Below, piece by piece: positions 33,285 to 41,869 of a DNA stretch of 56,129 nucleotides (positions within the stretch are counted from its first letter, which is position 1; the number at the start of each line of letters is the position of its first letter). The notes beneath the pieces are model-generated. The model did not search any database, was not told the DNA's origin, and saw only the letters and a program-made list of their open reading frames with translations. Both the position numbers and the translations under genes were made by a program. The DNA is taken from positions 1-56,129 of the forward strand of contig CAMWME010000008.1 in the NCBI GenBank assembly GCA_947175325.1. Reading direction: 5' to 3'. The stretch is from an uncultured Clostridia bacterium (GTDB lineage Bacteria > Bacillota > Clostridia > Christensenellales > Borkfalkiaceae).

Positions 33285-33935
33285 ATGAGATACTTATCAG
33301 ACAGAAGCCTGTACTATTATTTCCTAATGCGTGAAGTAACGGACGCGGGCACGGAAGCATGGGGTTTTATTGCAAAAAATTTCGGCGTTAAATCAAAAGA
33401 AATCAAAGCGTATGAAAGCGTGCTTTCCGACCGAACGCTTGACGACCTTACGACGATAGGCGATATCGAAATGTACAGAAACTTTTTAAGCGGCTTTTGC
33501 GTTAACGAAACCGAGTTCGGTAAAACCCGTAACGAGCAGGACGCCATCGAGGCGAAGGCGCTTGCTCTGCACAAAATAGAGGGGCTGTTCGGTGAAACGC
33601 TTATTAAAAGCAATAGGCTGCGCTCGCTGTCGCACAACTACGAGTACGACCACATTGCAAGCGTGCTGTACGCGCTTCAACTGCTGTATTTCAACAGTAA
33701 TAAAGAGTGCGAAAGGTTTGCCGAGAACATACTTTCCAAGGAGCTTAAAGACGGCAAAAACAGCGACGCGGGATTGATACTTTTAAAGCTTAAAGAGGGC
33801 GAAGCGGATAAAATTATACTTAGCTTAAAGAGCTTGCCCGACTTATTGTTAAGACCCGATATGCAGAAGTACCTTTCCAAGCAGTGCGGAAGCGGTGAGA
33901 TAGTTTTAAGCGACAAGCACACGATAGGATTTTAA
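33285..33935 (+). CDS. Unrecognised helical protein upstream of a VirD4-like ATPase
   Basis: I do not recognise this 216-residue protein. It has no signal peptide or membrane segment and reads as mostly alpha-helical, with Leu-rich helices at 100-155 (KALALHKIEGLFGETL, HIASVLYALQLLYF) and 160-195 that may form TPR-like pairs. The ATG is preceded by ACGGAGG. Twelve bases separate it from the VirD4-like ATPase gene, which has its own AAGGAGG, so the two are made together. An adaptor or regulator of that ATPase is a plausible but unproven role. Confidence 0.8.
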   Translation: MRYLSDRSLYYYFLMREVTDAGTEAWGFIAKNFGVKSKEIKAYESVLSDRTLDDLTTIGDIEMYRNFLSGFCVNETEFGKTRNEQDAIEAKALALHKIEGLFGETLIKSNRLRSLSHNYEYDHIASVLYALQLLYFNSNKECERFAENILSKELKDGKNSDAGLILLKLKEGEADKIILSLKSLPDLLLRPDMQKYLSKQCGSGEIVLSDKHTIGF

Positions 33936-33946
33936 GGAGGCGTGGT

Positions 33947-35545
33947 ATGAAATTTAATTCCAAGCTAATTGAAAAGTTTGCCAAAAGCGTTCCAGGCGAG
34001 CAGACCGTAATCCTCGGAATAGACGACATTGCGAAGGAAAGCGACTACGAAAAATACGAGGCTTTGAGAGAGCATTCCGTCGGCGTGCCGGTGTCCGCTT
34101 ACAGAGAGAGCGACGGAAAGCTGTATATACTTCAACGCAAGGGGTTGTGCCATTCGCTTGTGACGGGCTCAACGGGTTGCGGTAAGTCGCTGATGTTTAT
34201 GCTGAATTATTTATTCAACCTTGACGGCAAACAGTCGGTTATCGTTGCGGATATTAAGGGCGAATTGTACCGCTTTGCGGGCAACTATCTTAAAAGCGTT
34301 TACGGCGGGGACAACGTCAAATATATGGACTTTATCCACCCCGAGGTTTCCGAGATTCTGTTCAACCCCATCGTGGATATAGCAAGGCGTTACCGCGACG
34401 CCGAGCTGTATCCCGAGGAGAAACAGAGTATAAGAAACGAGGCGCTTGCCGAACTGAAAAAGCTGTACGATAAGCTTTTTCCCATACGCTCGCACAACGA
34501 CGTAAGCTGGGACGAGGGCGCAAGGGGGTTCATCTACGGCATAACCGTTGCGCTGTTCGAGGATACCTTGCTTACGCGTGAGCAAGAAGAAAAGACGGGA
34601 AGAAGGCGCGTGCTGCCCGAACAGATAAACTTCGAAACCATATCCGAAGTTTTCTATCACTTCGATTATTCTTCGGGGGACTTCGACGACCACGGGTTCT
34701 TCACGTCGAGGGATAAAAACGATATCGTTTGGCGGTACGTGCGCGGTATTATGCACGACGCACCCAACACGAGGGCGTGCTATATTCAGCTTATCGAAAG
34801 TTATTTAAACGATTACAGCTACCCCGATATCCGCAACCTTACCATTACGGACAACTTTGACGTGAAAACGCTGGGCGATAAACCGCAAGTAATATTCTTA
34901 ACCTACGATATGACGGACGAGCGCATGCGCGGGTTCGTTAACCAGTACATAGTGAAGGCGTTGGATAACTTGAAAAAGAAGGCGATAGACAAGGGCACTG
35001 CGCTCGATATCCCCGTGGTGTATTTGCTTGACGAGTTCCCCACCTTGCAAGCCGACCCCATTTATCCGACTATATTCAGCGTCGGGCGCGGACTTAACAT
35101 TTTTATTACCGCGATTGTGCAAGACTTCACCCAGCTTGAAACGACCTATTCGGGCGGGGTTGCACAGCAGATACGCAACAACTGCAACTTGACCTATTTC
35201 TTAGGCACCAACGACGTGCATACCGCGAAGTCGGTTAAAGAGCAGATAGGCAAACACGTTATTCCCGACCCCGCGAATTACTTGCAAGGCGGATTGAAGT
35301 TTATCGAAACGCACGTGGTGTCCGAGGACGAGCTTATGCACAGAGTTAAGCCCGGGGACGCGTATATTACTATAAACAACCATATGCCCCTTAAAGGGTG
35401 TTTCGAGCTTTACTTCAACTGCCCCGAGTACACCTCGTATCCAGCGTCGGCGAGCGAGAGGAAGCCCGCAATAGACTTCAAGGACAAGAAGTACCACTAC
35501 GACGTTTCTTGGATGTTAAAGCGCAAGAAAAACTTTTGGGAGTAA
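33947..35545 (+). CDS. VirD4/TraG-like ATPase without membrane anchor
   Basis: A 532-residue P-loop ATPase of the type IV coupling-protein class. Walker A is GSTGCGKS (74-81), the VADIKGELYRFAGNYL segment (100-115) matches the VirD4 D-x-KGELY motif, and Walker B is VVYLLDEFPTLQ (357-368). VGRGLNIFITAIVQDFTQLE and IRNNCNLTYFLGTND follow as in TraG/TrwB. Classical VirD4 proteins carry two N-terminal membrane helices; none is visible here. No relaxase, VirB4 or other conjugation gene is nearby, so this is an orphan. It may move DNA or protein at the membrane, or remodel DNA; that is inference. Strong AAGGAGG before the ATG. Confidence 0.88.
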   Translation: MKFNSKLIEKFAKSVPGEQTVILGIDDIAKESDYEKYEALREHSVGVPVSAYRESDGKLYILQRKGLCHSLVTGSTGCGKSLMFMLNYLFNLDGKQSVIVADIKGELYRFAGNYLKSVYGGDNVKYMDFIHPEVSEILFNPIVDIARRYRDAELYPEEKQSIRNEALAELKKLYDKLFPIRSHNDVSWDEGARGFIYGITVALFEDTLLTREQEEKTGRRRVLPEQINFETISEVFYHFDYSSGDFDDHGFFTSRDKNDIVWRYVRGIMHDAPNTRACYIQLIESYLNDYSYPDIRNLTITDNFDVKTLGDKPQVIFLTYDMTDERMRGFVNQYIVKALDNLKKKAIDKGTALDIPVVYLLDEFPTLQADPIYPTIFSVGRGLNIFITAIVQDFTQLETTYSGGVAQQIRNNCNLTYFLGTNDVHTAKSVKEQIGKHVIPDPANYLQGGLKFIETHVVSEDELMHRVKPGDAYITINNHMPLKGCFELYFNCPEYTSYPASASERKPAIDFKDKKYHYDVSWMLKRKKNFWE

Positions 35546-35549
35546 GACT

Positions 35550-36329
35550 ATGGATAAGACTTTTTCAAAGGTTTTGAACCTATGCATAAAACTCAGTAAA
35601 GACGGTGAGGCGGAAATAAGCGTATTCGATTTGCTGTACGAAACGGGTTTGCCGTATACTGTATTAAAGGGTATGCTCGATAATTTCGTTGCCGAAAACG
35701 AGCTTGCGGAAATAGATATTAAAACCTATAAGTTCATTGGCGATACAAACCGCGAGCTTGACGAGCCCGAGCCTATTCCCGAATCGCTTGACGACAGAAT
35801 TGCCATATTGGAGCGGAGGCGGCAAGAGCTGCTTGCAAAAATGGACGATGACGAGCAAGAGGCGTGCGGTAAATTGTTTGTTACCGACGCGCAAGCGGAC
35901 GGGGAGCTTATGCACTGTGACGATGACGAAGAACTCGACAGAAAGTTTGCCGAATACGAGCGCTATTTAAACGAAGAGTTGCCCGAATTTACGGGCGACG
36001 ACGAAAACGAAGAGAGAGAGCAAGAGCTGGTCAAATTTATGGTAGCGCTGTTTAAGGACGGGCACAAAAAAGCCGTAGGGAAGGTGCCCGCGCATACGGA
36101 GTGGGACGACGAGGACGACCTTTTGCGGTTTTGCGCCGAGCAGATTATAACGCTTATTTCAAGGGATAAAAGCATCGGCAAGCAGAGCGTTATCAAAAAG
36201 GCGGTGGATATGCTTGCAAGCCTTCGCGGTATGGAAAACGTTATGGTAACCGAGCTGTACGAGCGCATAATTTACGAGCTTAAAAATATGAGCAATTACT
36301 ACTTTAATAAAATCCGAGAACAGTGTTAG
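35550..36329 (+). CDS. Acidic winged-helix-like protein downstream of the VirD4-like ATPase
   Basis: A 259-residue soluble, very acidic protein. Residues 1-65 look like a winged helix (VFDLLYETGLPYTVLKGMLDNFVAENELAEID), comparable in outline to the FtsK gamma domain. Residues 75-150 are a charged, probably coiled region rich in Asp and Glu. Residues 155-259 form a helical domain. I do not recognise the family. The start lies 4 bp after the ATPase stop, so the genes are translationally coupled. A role as DNA- or substrate-recognition partner of the ATPase is suggested by the order and the N-terminal fold only. Confidence 0.8.
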   Translation: MDKTFSKVLNLCIKLSKDGEAEISVFDLLYETGLPYTVLKGMLDNFVAENELAEIDIKTYKFIGDTNRELDEPEPIPESLDDRIAILERRRQELLAKMDDDEQEACGKLFVTDAQADGELMHCDDDEELDRKFAEYERYLNEELPEFTGDDENEEREQELVKFMVALFKDGHKKAVGKVPAHTEWDDEDDLLRFCAEQIITLISRDKSIGKQSVIKKAVDMLASLRGMENVMVTELYERIIYELKNMSNYYFNKIREQC

Positions 36330-36381
36330 CTTTATCGAGAAGTGGTAAAAATTGTGTAACCGAGCATTACGCTTACGAAAC

Positions 36382-36410
36382 TTGACACGGCGCGGATAAA
36401 ATATTATAAT
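36382..36410 (+). promoter_or_regulatory. Strong promoter of the following membrane protein gene
   Basis: -35 TTGACA, 17-bp spacer, -10 TATAAT. Confidence 0.85.
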
Positions 36411-36442
36411 TTTACCGTAGCCAAAATTAAAAGAGGTTTTCT

Positions 36443-37624
36443 ATGAGTTACAAATTGTATTCCGACGAGGAAAAGAGATTACAAAGGAAACTTATACCCT
36501 TAAATATAATCGTTGCGTTGCTTGCGCTTGTTGCCGCAATTTCTTTGATTATTACGCCCCTTTTGAAAATTGATATCGGCAAAATTGCGCCCGCACTCGT
36601 TAGCGAAATGAGCGGTAGCAGTAGCAGCGAAAGCAGTGAGGGCGAGGGAAGTGAGAGTGAGGGCAGTGAAGGCTCCCAAGGCGACGAGCTGTCGCAAATG
36701 ATGGCGGTAATGTTCGAGGGCGTTGACGCTGTGATAGAGCTTTCTCCTTTGGATATGGCAAAGGTTTTAATTGCGCCGGAAAACCGGAAGGGTGCGATTT
36801 TAATAGAAAGCTTGCTCGTTAAAAACGGATTTATAGAGCAAGTTTCGGCTTCGTTCATTAACTCGTATTTAGCCACTAAAACCAAAGCGATAGTGAGCGC
36901 GGAGGACTTTGATAAGCTCGATATAGATACGCTGAACGACGCGCTTTTGAAAATAGACAGCGTGCAGTCTTCCGAGGAAATGGTTGAAGAGCTTGACGAT
37001 TACTTAAAACTTTTAGAGGAGCAGCTCGATTTCACCTTTACGGAAGAGCAAAAGACGGCTGCCCGCGAAAACTGCGTTGAGATTTACGAGACCACGGTTG
37101 CGGCAACGGGCGGAAGCTTTTCCGTTGAAGAAATGATTTGCGTACAAATGTCGCCCGAAGGCGGGGATGCGTACACCTCGTACTCCGACTTGGTTATGGG
37201 TATGGCAAGCGGTGATTTCGATTCTGACGAATCCACTTCGGGGCTTGCGGACTACGCACAAATGATGAACCAAATAGCCGCGCCTTACGGGTATCTGTTT
37301 ATATTCGTTGCGTTCCACGCGCTTATGTGGTTTATACTTTTCTTGTTTGCGTTCTTCCGCACGTTTGCGAAGAATAAGCGGTTTACTATGTGGTACGTAA
37401 AGCTGGTAAGCTGCTGGCCTTGCATAATTTTCTGCTTGGCGCCCTTGGCAATGACTGTTGCCGCTGCGGGCGTAGGACTTCCGGCAACCTTGGTTACGGT
37501 ATTCTCGGCAGTATCCTCGATGACTTGGATAAGCGGTATTTGCTATCTTCTTCTGTGGGTGTTCTCGATTTGCTGGGCGTTCCCCATCAAGCACAAGATA
37601 AGAAAAGTACGCAAGGGTCGCTAA
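36443..37624 (+). CDS. Membrane protein with Ser/Glu/Gly-rich segment
   Basis: A 393-residue protein I do not recognise. A basic N-terminus leads to one membrane helix (21-42). The extracytoplasmic part (43-280) begins with a low-complexity stretch of Ser, Glu and Gly (57-83) and continues as a helical domain. Three membrane helices follow (about 281-306, 322-350, 357-380), with a Lys/Arg-rich cytoplasmic end. It has its own promoter, so it need not belong to the VirD4-like cassette upstream. The repeat-like codons (GAAAGCAGTGAGGG) in the low-complexity part could vary in length between strains. AAAAGAGG precedes the ATG. Confidence 0.85.
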   Translation: MSYKLYSDEEKRLQRKLIPLNIIVALLALVAAISLIITPLLKIDIGKIAPALVSEMSGSSSSESSEGEGSESEGSEGSQGDELSQMMAVMFEGVDAVIELSPLDMAKVLIAPENRKGAILIESLLVKNGFIEQVSASFINSYLATKTKAIVSAEDFDKLDIDTLNDALLKIDSVQSSEEMVEELDDYLKLLEEQLDFTFTEEQKTAARENCVEIYETTVAATGGSFSVEEMICVQMSPEGGDAYTSYSDLVMGMASGDFDSDESTSGLADYAQMMNQIAAPYGYLFIFVAFHALMWFILFLFAFFRTFAKNKRFTMWYVKLVSCWPCIIFCLAPLAMTVAAAGVGLPATLVTVFSAVSSMTWISGICYLLLWVFSICWAFPIKHKIRKVRKGR

Positions 37625-37646
37625 GCAATAATTTGTTTTTGAGCTA

Positions 37647-37675
37647 TTGATTTTTGCAAAACTGCGTGATATAAT
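37647..37675 (+). promoter_or_regulatory. Promoter of the KDPG aldolase gene
   Basis: -35 TTGATT, 17-bp spacer, -10 TATAAT. Confidence 0.75.
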
Positions 37676-37706
37676 AAAAACAATCTTTTAAATTTTGGAG
37701 AAAATT

Positions 37707-38327
37707 ATGACCGAACAAGAACTTCTTGAAAAAATCAAACAGACCAAAATCGTGCCCGTAGTGGTGCTTAACTCCATTGAAGAAACTCTTCCTAAGATGC
37801 AAGCTTTGGTAAACGGCGGACTTCCTTGCGCGGAAATTACCTTCCGTACCCCTTGCGCGGCGGAGGCTATCGCGCTTACCGTTAAAACCTATCCCGATAT
37901 GCTCGTCGGCGCGGGTACGGTTATCAACAAGGAGCAGTGCGAAAAGGCTATTAAAGCGGGCTCTAAATTTATCGTATCCCCCGGCTTTTCCGAAGAGGTT
38001 GCAAAGTGCTGCAAAAAGCACCATATGCTTTACCTTCCCGGCATCGTAACCCCCACCGAAGCTATGGCGGCAATCGCTTGCGGGCTTACGACCTTGAAGT
38101 TCTTCCCCGCGTCGAACTACGGCGGACTTAAAACCATTAAGGCTATCTGCGCGGCGTTCCCTTATCTCAAAATTATGCCTACTGGCGGTATCTCTGCGGA
38201 CAATATCCTCGAATACCTTGCATACGATAAAATTATCGCTTGCGGCGGCAGCTGGATGATGAACGGCACGCCCGAAGAGATTGAGGCAAAGACCAAGGCC
38301 GCAGTTGAATTGGTTAAGAACGTTTAA
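37707..38327 (+). CDS. eda: KDPG/KHG aldolase
   Basis: A 206-residue class I aldolase that splits 2-keto-3-deoxy-6-phosphogluconate to pyruvate and glyceraldehyde-3-phosphate (also 4-hydroxy-2-oxoglutarate). The Schiff-base Lys131 is in TTLKFFPAS and the general acid/base Glu43 in CAEITFRTP. VGAGTV, FIVSPGF and IMPTGGIS are the remaining family motifs. Start is the ATG at 37707 behind GGAG; an upstream frame from 37695 is not supported. No kdgK or uronate genes are close, so it is a stand-alone gene whose pathway lies elsewhere in the genome. Confidence 0.95.
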   Translation: MTEQELLEKIKQTKIVPVVVLNSIEETLPKMQALVNGGLPCAEITFRTPCAAEAIALTVKTYPDMLVGAGTVINKEQCEKAIKAGSKFIVSPGFSEEVAKCCKKHHMLYLPGIVTPTEAMAAIACGLTTLKFFPASNYGGLKTIKAICAAFPYLKIMPTGGISADNILEYLAYDKIIACGGSWMMNGTPEEIEAKTKAAVELVKNV

Positions 38328-38432
38328 TTTGTAAATATAAAAAGCTCCCTACGCAGTTACTATATTTCCCGTGGGGAATCAAAAAAGCAACGGAAAGGAG
38401 CAACGCAAGGCTGCTCCTTTTTAATTTACAAA
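38328..38432 (+). other. Possible structured leader RNA of the ABC transporter gene
   Basis: TTTGTAAAT (38328-38336) and ATTTACAAA (38424-38432) are perfectly complementary and could close a domain of about 105 nt. Inside are a small TTCCC/GGGAA hairpin, GCTCC (38344-38348) able to pair with GGAGC (38397-38401), and the terminator hairpin at 38394-38422 which uses the same GGAGC. This is the layout of an attenuator, but no known riboswitch class was recognised. Confidence 0.4.
38394..38422 (+). terminator. Intrinsic terminator between eda and the ABC transporter
   Basis: AAAGGAGCA / TGCTCCTTT, 9-bp stem, 9-nt loop, followed by TT and an AT-rich tail. Confidence 0.75.
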
Positions 38433-38451
38433 AACATTAAGGGCAATTAAA

Positions 38452-40833
38452 ATGCTAAAACTGAAAGGCGTAAGTAAAACTTACATATCAAAAGGCAAGC
38501 AAAAGGTTGAAGCGCTTAAAGATATTAATCTTGAAATAGGCGACGGAGGGCTCGTTTTTATTCTCGGTAAAAGCGGAAGCGGCAAATCTACCCTTTTAAA
38601 TATTTTAGGCGGAATAGACGGCGCAACGAGCGGGGAAATCTTCGTAAACGATCAAAGCTTTGCGGATTTTAAACAAGCCGACTACGATAATTACCGTAAC
38701 GGTTACGTCGGTTTCGTGTTTCAAGAATTTAATCTTTTAAACGATTTCGACGTTGCGGGCAACGTTGCGCTTGCGCTGCGCCTTTCAAGGGAAACGGAAA
38801 TATCGGACAAGGTTACTGCCGCTTTGCAGTCGGTCGGACTTTCCGCCGATTACCTTTCAAGGAAAATCGACGAGCTGTCGGGCGGCGAAAAACAGAGGGT
38901 TGCCATTGCCCGCGCAATAGTGAAAGACAGCAAAATAATCCTTGCCGACGAGCCTACGGGAAATCTTGACAGCACGACGGGCGAAAGCATATGGAATATT
39001 CTCAAAGACCTTTCGGCAGAAAAACTCGTCGTAGTAGTTACGCACGATAGGGAAAGCGCGGAAAAGTACGGCGACAGAATAATAGAAATCTCCGACGGAA
39101 AAATTATTTCCGACAGCGGTGAACAGCCCGAAAGCACGCGGGAAGCGCAAACTTTTTCTACCCCAGGGAAAGGCTTATCACCCGCCGTTTGCTTCAAAAT
39201 GGGGGTCAACAATCTGGCGCAACGCAAGGTAAAATCCGCAAGCGTAATTTTGCTTGCGATATTTACGATTTTTGCAATTTTGCTGACGCAAGTTATCTTG
39301 TGCTTTTCTTCGGAAAAATCCATCGCAAAGTTTGTAAACGATAACGATATCGACTATATAGAAATTACCCAAGGCACTTTAAGACGCGGTAACGGAATAA
39401 CCGCAAGCGCTTATATGCCCAATACTACGGCAAACTATATAGAACGGAACGTTACCTATATTAAAAACGGTTTCGTCGAAAGCAAGCAAGATATTCTGGA
39501 TATGGGTTTATCGTTCGTCGGTGAGGCGCTTGAACTCGACGATTATTCTTTTTATATGACGTCTGAGCGGTTGGAACAACTTTACCATGAGAAATTCGCT
39601 TACGTTGAAGTTGACGGTAAAGCAGTTTTAATAAATAAGCAACAGCACCCCGCCAAATTTCTCGTAGGTAAGAAGGTGAAAATCGACTGGACACGTCCAT
39701 TTAACTACACTTTTGCGGGTGTGATTGACGTATCAAAGTGCAACCCTTTAAGCGGATGGGCGCTTCATCGTGATTATTATGCGAAAGAAAGCTTCGCCGG
39801 CAGAACGGTTACTACCAGTAAACATAACTCCTTAAAAACTCCGGATATTACGCTTGAGTTCGGTAATGCGGAATATTCAAAGAATTTTTTTGTGACACCA
39901 AAAGTCGACGACATAGCGTTAGACGGCAAAATTTTGACAGAACGGGGTTTACAAGAACACGGGGAAGTTGAACTTGCCGATGACGAAATCGTGCTCTCGT
40001 ACTATCTGTATGCACATTTCTTCAGCATGTATCCGATGCTGTCCTACGTCAGCCCCGATTTAACCGAATGTATACGCATGCCCGAATATATAGGGCAAAG
40101 CTTCCCGCTTAAAATATACGATGACGAGTCCGGTGAACTTATATACGATGCGGGCGAATTTAAAATTGCGGGAATAGGTTTTTCTAATACGGACTACGAA
40201 GCGGGCTTTACCACCGGTGCAAACGCCATCAAAAAAATAAGTATGGCTATAGAGCCGCAAAAGTATCTCGTTGAGGTTGCAAGTATTGAAAATCTTCAAA
40301 AGTTCCTCGTCGATTTCAGGGCTCAGCATAACGGCTACGTCACTAATGCGGGCGTGGATACGACCGTTAAGTACAGTTTTGTAAATTATGCAAATCTTAT
40401 CTACGGCTTTGAACGGGGGATTTCCCTTTTCAAAATAATATTTTCAACCATAGCCGCAGTACTTTCCGTAATTCTGTTGTTGCTCGTAATGAACTTGATT
40501 TCTTTCAGTATTTTAAACCGCAAAAAAGAAATAGGAATACTATCCGCACTCGGTGCAACGAATAGGGATATAATTAAAATATTCTTGATAGAAATCCTAT
40601 TTATTGCTGCCGTAGCTTTCGTCGTTAATTTGGTTGCAATTATCGTTGCGACGGTCGTTTTCAACAAAACGTTTTGTGCGGCGTATACTTTGGGAGTAAC
40701 TCTATTGAGGGTAGATATCGTTACCGTTACGACGCTTATCGTATCTTCTTTCGGTTTATTGTTGCTTGCCGCGTTGATACCTTTAAGAAAGATAATAAAG
40801 TTAAAGCCGATAGACGCAATTAAAAATTTATAA
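38452..40833 (+). CDS. MacB/LolD-type ABC transporter, ATPase fused to FtsX permease
   Basis: A 793-residue fusion. Residues 1-225 are the ATPase: Walker A GKSGSGKST (39-47), Q-loop FVFQEFNLL, signature LSGGEKQRV and Walker B IILADEPTGNLD. Residues 250-793 are the permease, with one membrane helix near 262-286, an extracellular domain of about 360 residues, and three helices near 655-685, 700-730 and 755-780, including the FtsX motif LNRKKEIGILSALGATNRDIIKIF. This mechanotransmission type exports peptides, lipids or antibiotics, or signals across the membrane. The fused order matches MacB-like proteins in Clostridia. No sensor kinase is adjacent. A possible attenuator precedes it. Confidence 0.9.
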   Translation: MLKLKGVSKTYISKGKQKVEALKDINLEIGDGGLVFILGKSGSGKSTLLNILGGIDGATSGEIFVNDQSFADFKQADYDNYRNGYVGFVFQEFNLLNDFDVAGNVALALRLSRETEISDKVTAALQSVGLSADYLSRKIDELSGGEKQRVAIARAIVKDSKIILADEPTGNLDSTTGESIWNILKDLSAEKLVVVVTHDRESAEKYGDRIIEISDGKIISDSGEQPESTREAQTFSTPGKGLSPAVCFKMGVNNLAQRKVKSASVILLAIFTIFAILLTQVILCFSSEKSIAKFVNDNDIDYIEITQGTLRRGNGITASAYMPNTTANYIERNVTYIKNGFVESKQDILDMGLSFVGEALELDDYSFYMTSERLEQLYHEKFAYVEVDGKAVLINKQQHPAKFLVGKKVKIDWTRPFNYTFAGVIDVSKCNPLSGWALHRDYYAKESFAGRTVTTSKHNSLKTPDITLEFGNAEYSKNFFVTPKVDDIALDGKILTERGLQEHGEVELADDEIVLSYYLYAHFFSMYPMLSYVSPDLTECIRMPEYIGQSFPLKIYDDESGELIYDAGEFKIAGIGFSNTDYEAGFTTGANAIKKISMAIEPQKYLVEVASIENLQKFLVDFRAQHNGYVTNAGVDTTVKYSFVNYANLIYGFERGISLFKIIFSTIAAVLSVILLLLVMNLISFSILNRKKEIGILSALGATNRDIIKIFLIEILFIAAVAFVVNLVAIIVATVVFNKTFCAAYTLGVTLLRVDIVTVTTLIVSSFGLLLLAALIPLRKIIKLKPIDAIKNL

Positions 40834-40845
40834 AAGCGTACTAAA

Positions 40846-40873
40846 AACCCCCGCGCCGAACGGCGCGGGGGTT
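40846..40873. terminator. Bidirectional GC-rich terminator
   Basis: AACCCCCGCGCCG / CGGCGCGGGGGTT, 11-13 bp stem with a minimal loop, between convergent genes. Confidence 0.85.
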
Positions 40874-40908
40874 ATTTAATTAAGATACTTGATTAAACGG
40901 AACGTTTA

Positions 40909-41844
40909 TTAGAAGGAGGCGCGGAAGCCCTTGCCTAAAATCTCGTTCGTGTCGGTTAGAATTACGAAGGCGGTGGGGTCCGCCGCGTTAATTTTAAATT
41001 TAAGCCTTACGGCTTCCCTACGGTTGCAGACGGTTAAAAGCACCGTCTTTTCTTCGCCCGTGTATCCGCCGGTCGCCTTGTACGAGGTGTAGCTTCGGTG
41101 CAACCCCTCTATTATAAACGGCGTTATAAGCTCGGGGCGGGAAGTTATTATCGTTACGAATTTACTTCTGCCTATGCTTTCGATTACGCCGTCGACGAGG
41201 AAGGACTTGAAGAACAAGCCGAGGATAGAGTAAAGACCAGTCGTAACGTCGAATACGAAGAAGGTGGAGCAAGCAATAATTAAGTCGGTTGCGACCATTG
41301 CCTTGCCGATATCGAGTTTAGCGTACTTCTTAATAATCAGCGCAACGATGTCCGTTCCGCCGGAGGACGCGCGGCAATTGAAAAGTATTGCACTACCAAT
41401 TCCCGTCAAAAGCATTGCGTAGACGAATTCAAGGAACTTCTCGTTCGTTAAGGTGTGCCCCGAAGAAATTTCAATTCCGCACGCTTGGAAAATCCATTGC
41501 ATGGCGTACATTTCAAGAGTGTACATTAAACTGCAATACGCCGTCTTAAAGGTACAGCCCTTGCCGAGAAAGATAAAGCCGATAATAAGCAGTAAGCCGT
41601 TTAAAATAAAGTTCAAAACGGACTGTGTAAGAAAGGGTACGAGGGGCGTTACGTATTTACTGATAATTATGGTAATACCGCTTACGCCGCCCGTTGCAAA
41701 GTTGTTGGGGCCTTTAAAAAGGAATACCCCGAACGCAAGCATCAGAACGCCGAGGTTAATCATAACCCATTCTAATACGGTTCCCTTTATCTTTTTCTTT
41801 CTTTCGACGGTATTCAATTCACTTTCGTTTTTTTTCTTTATCAT
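40909..41844 (-). CDS. YitT-family membrane protein
   Basis: A 311-residue YitT family protein. Five or six membrane segments cover residues 25-215, with the family motifs NFATGGVSGI, FNCRASSGGTDIVALIIKKY and GLFFKSFLVDGVIE. A soluble C-terminal DUF2179-type domain (225-311) ends with the typical AFVILTDTNEILGKGF. The biochemical role of the family is unknown. It is the second of two tandem paralogues on the minus strand, 25 bp behind the first, so the pair is one transcript. It ends at a bidirectional hairpin. Confidence 0.9.
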   Translation of the reverse strand: MIKKKNESELNTVERKKKIKGTVLEWVMINLGVLMLAFGVFLFKGPNNFATGGVSGITIIISKYVTPLVPFLTQSVLNFILNGLLLIIGFIFLGKGCTFKTAYCSLMYTLEMYAMQWIFQACGIEISSGHTLTNEKFLEFVYAMLLTGIGSAILFNCRASSGGTDIVALIIKKYAKLDIGKAMVATDLIIACSTFFVFDVTTGLYSILGLFFKSFLVDGVIESIGRSKFVTIITSRPELITPFIIEGLHRSYTSYKATGGYTGEEKTVLLTVCNRREAVRLKFKINAADPTAFVILTDTNEILGKGFRASF

Positions 41845-41869
41845 TTTTTCCCGCTTATCTTAAAGTAAA

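Noticed and set aside
33285-36329. Interpretation of the VirD4-like cassette as an integrated conjugative element
   Set aside because: No relaxase, integrase, VirB4, pilus gene or attachment-site repeat was seen nearby.
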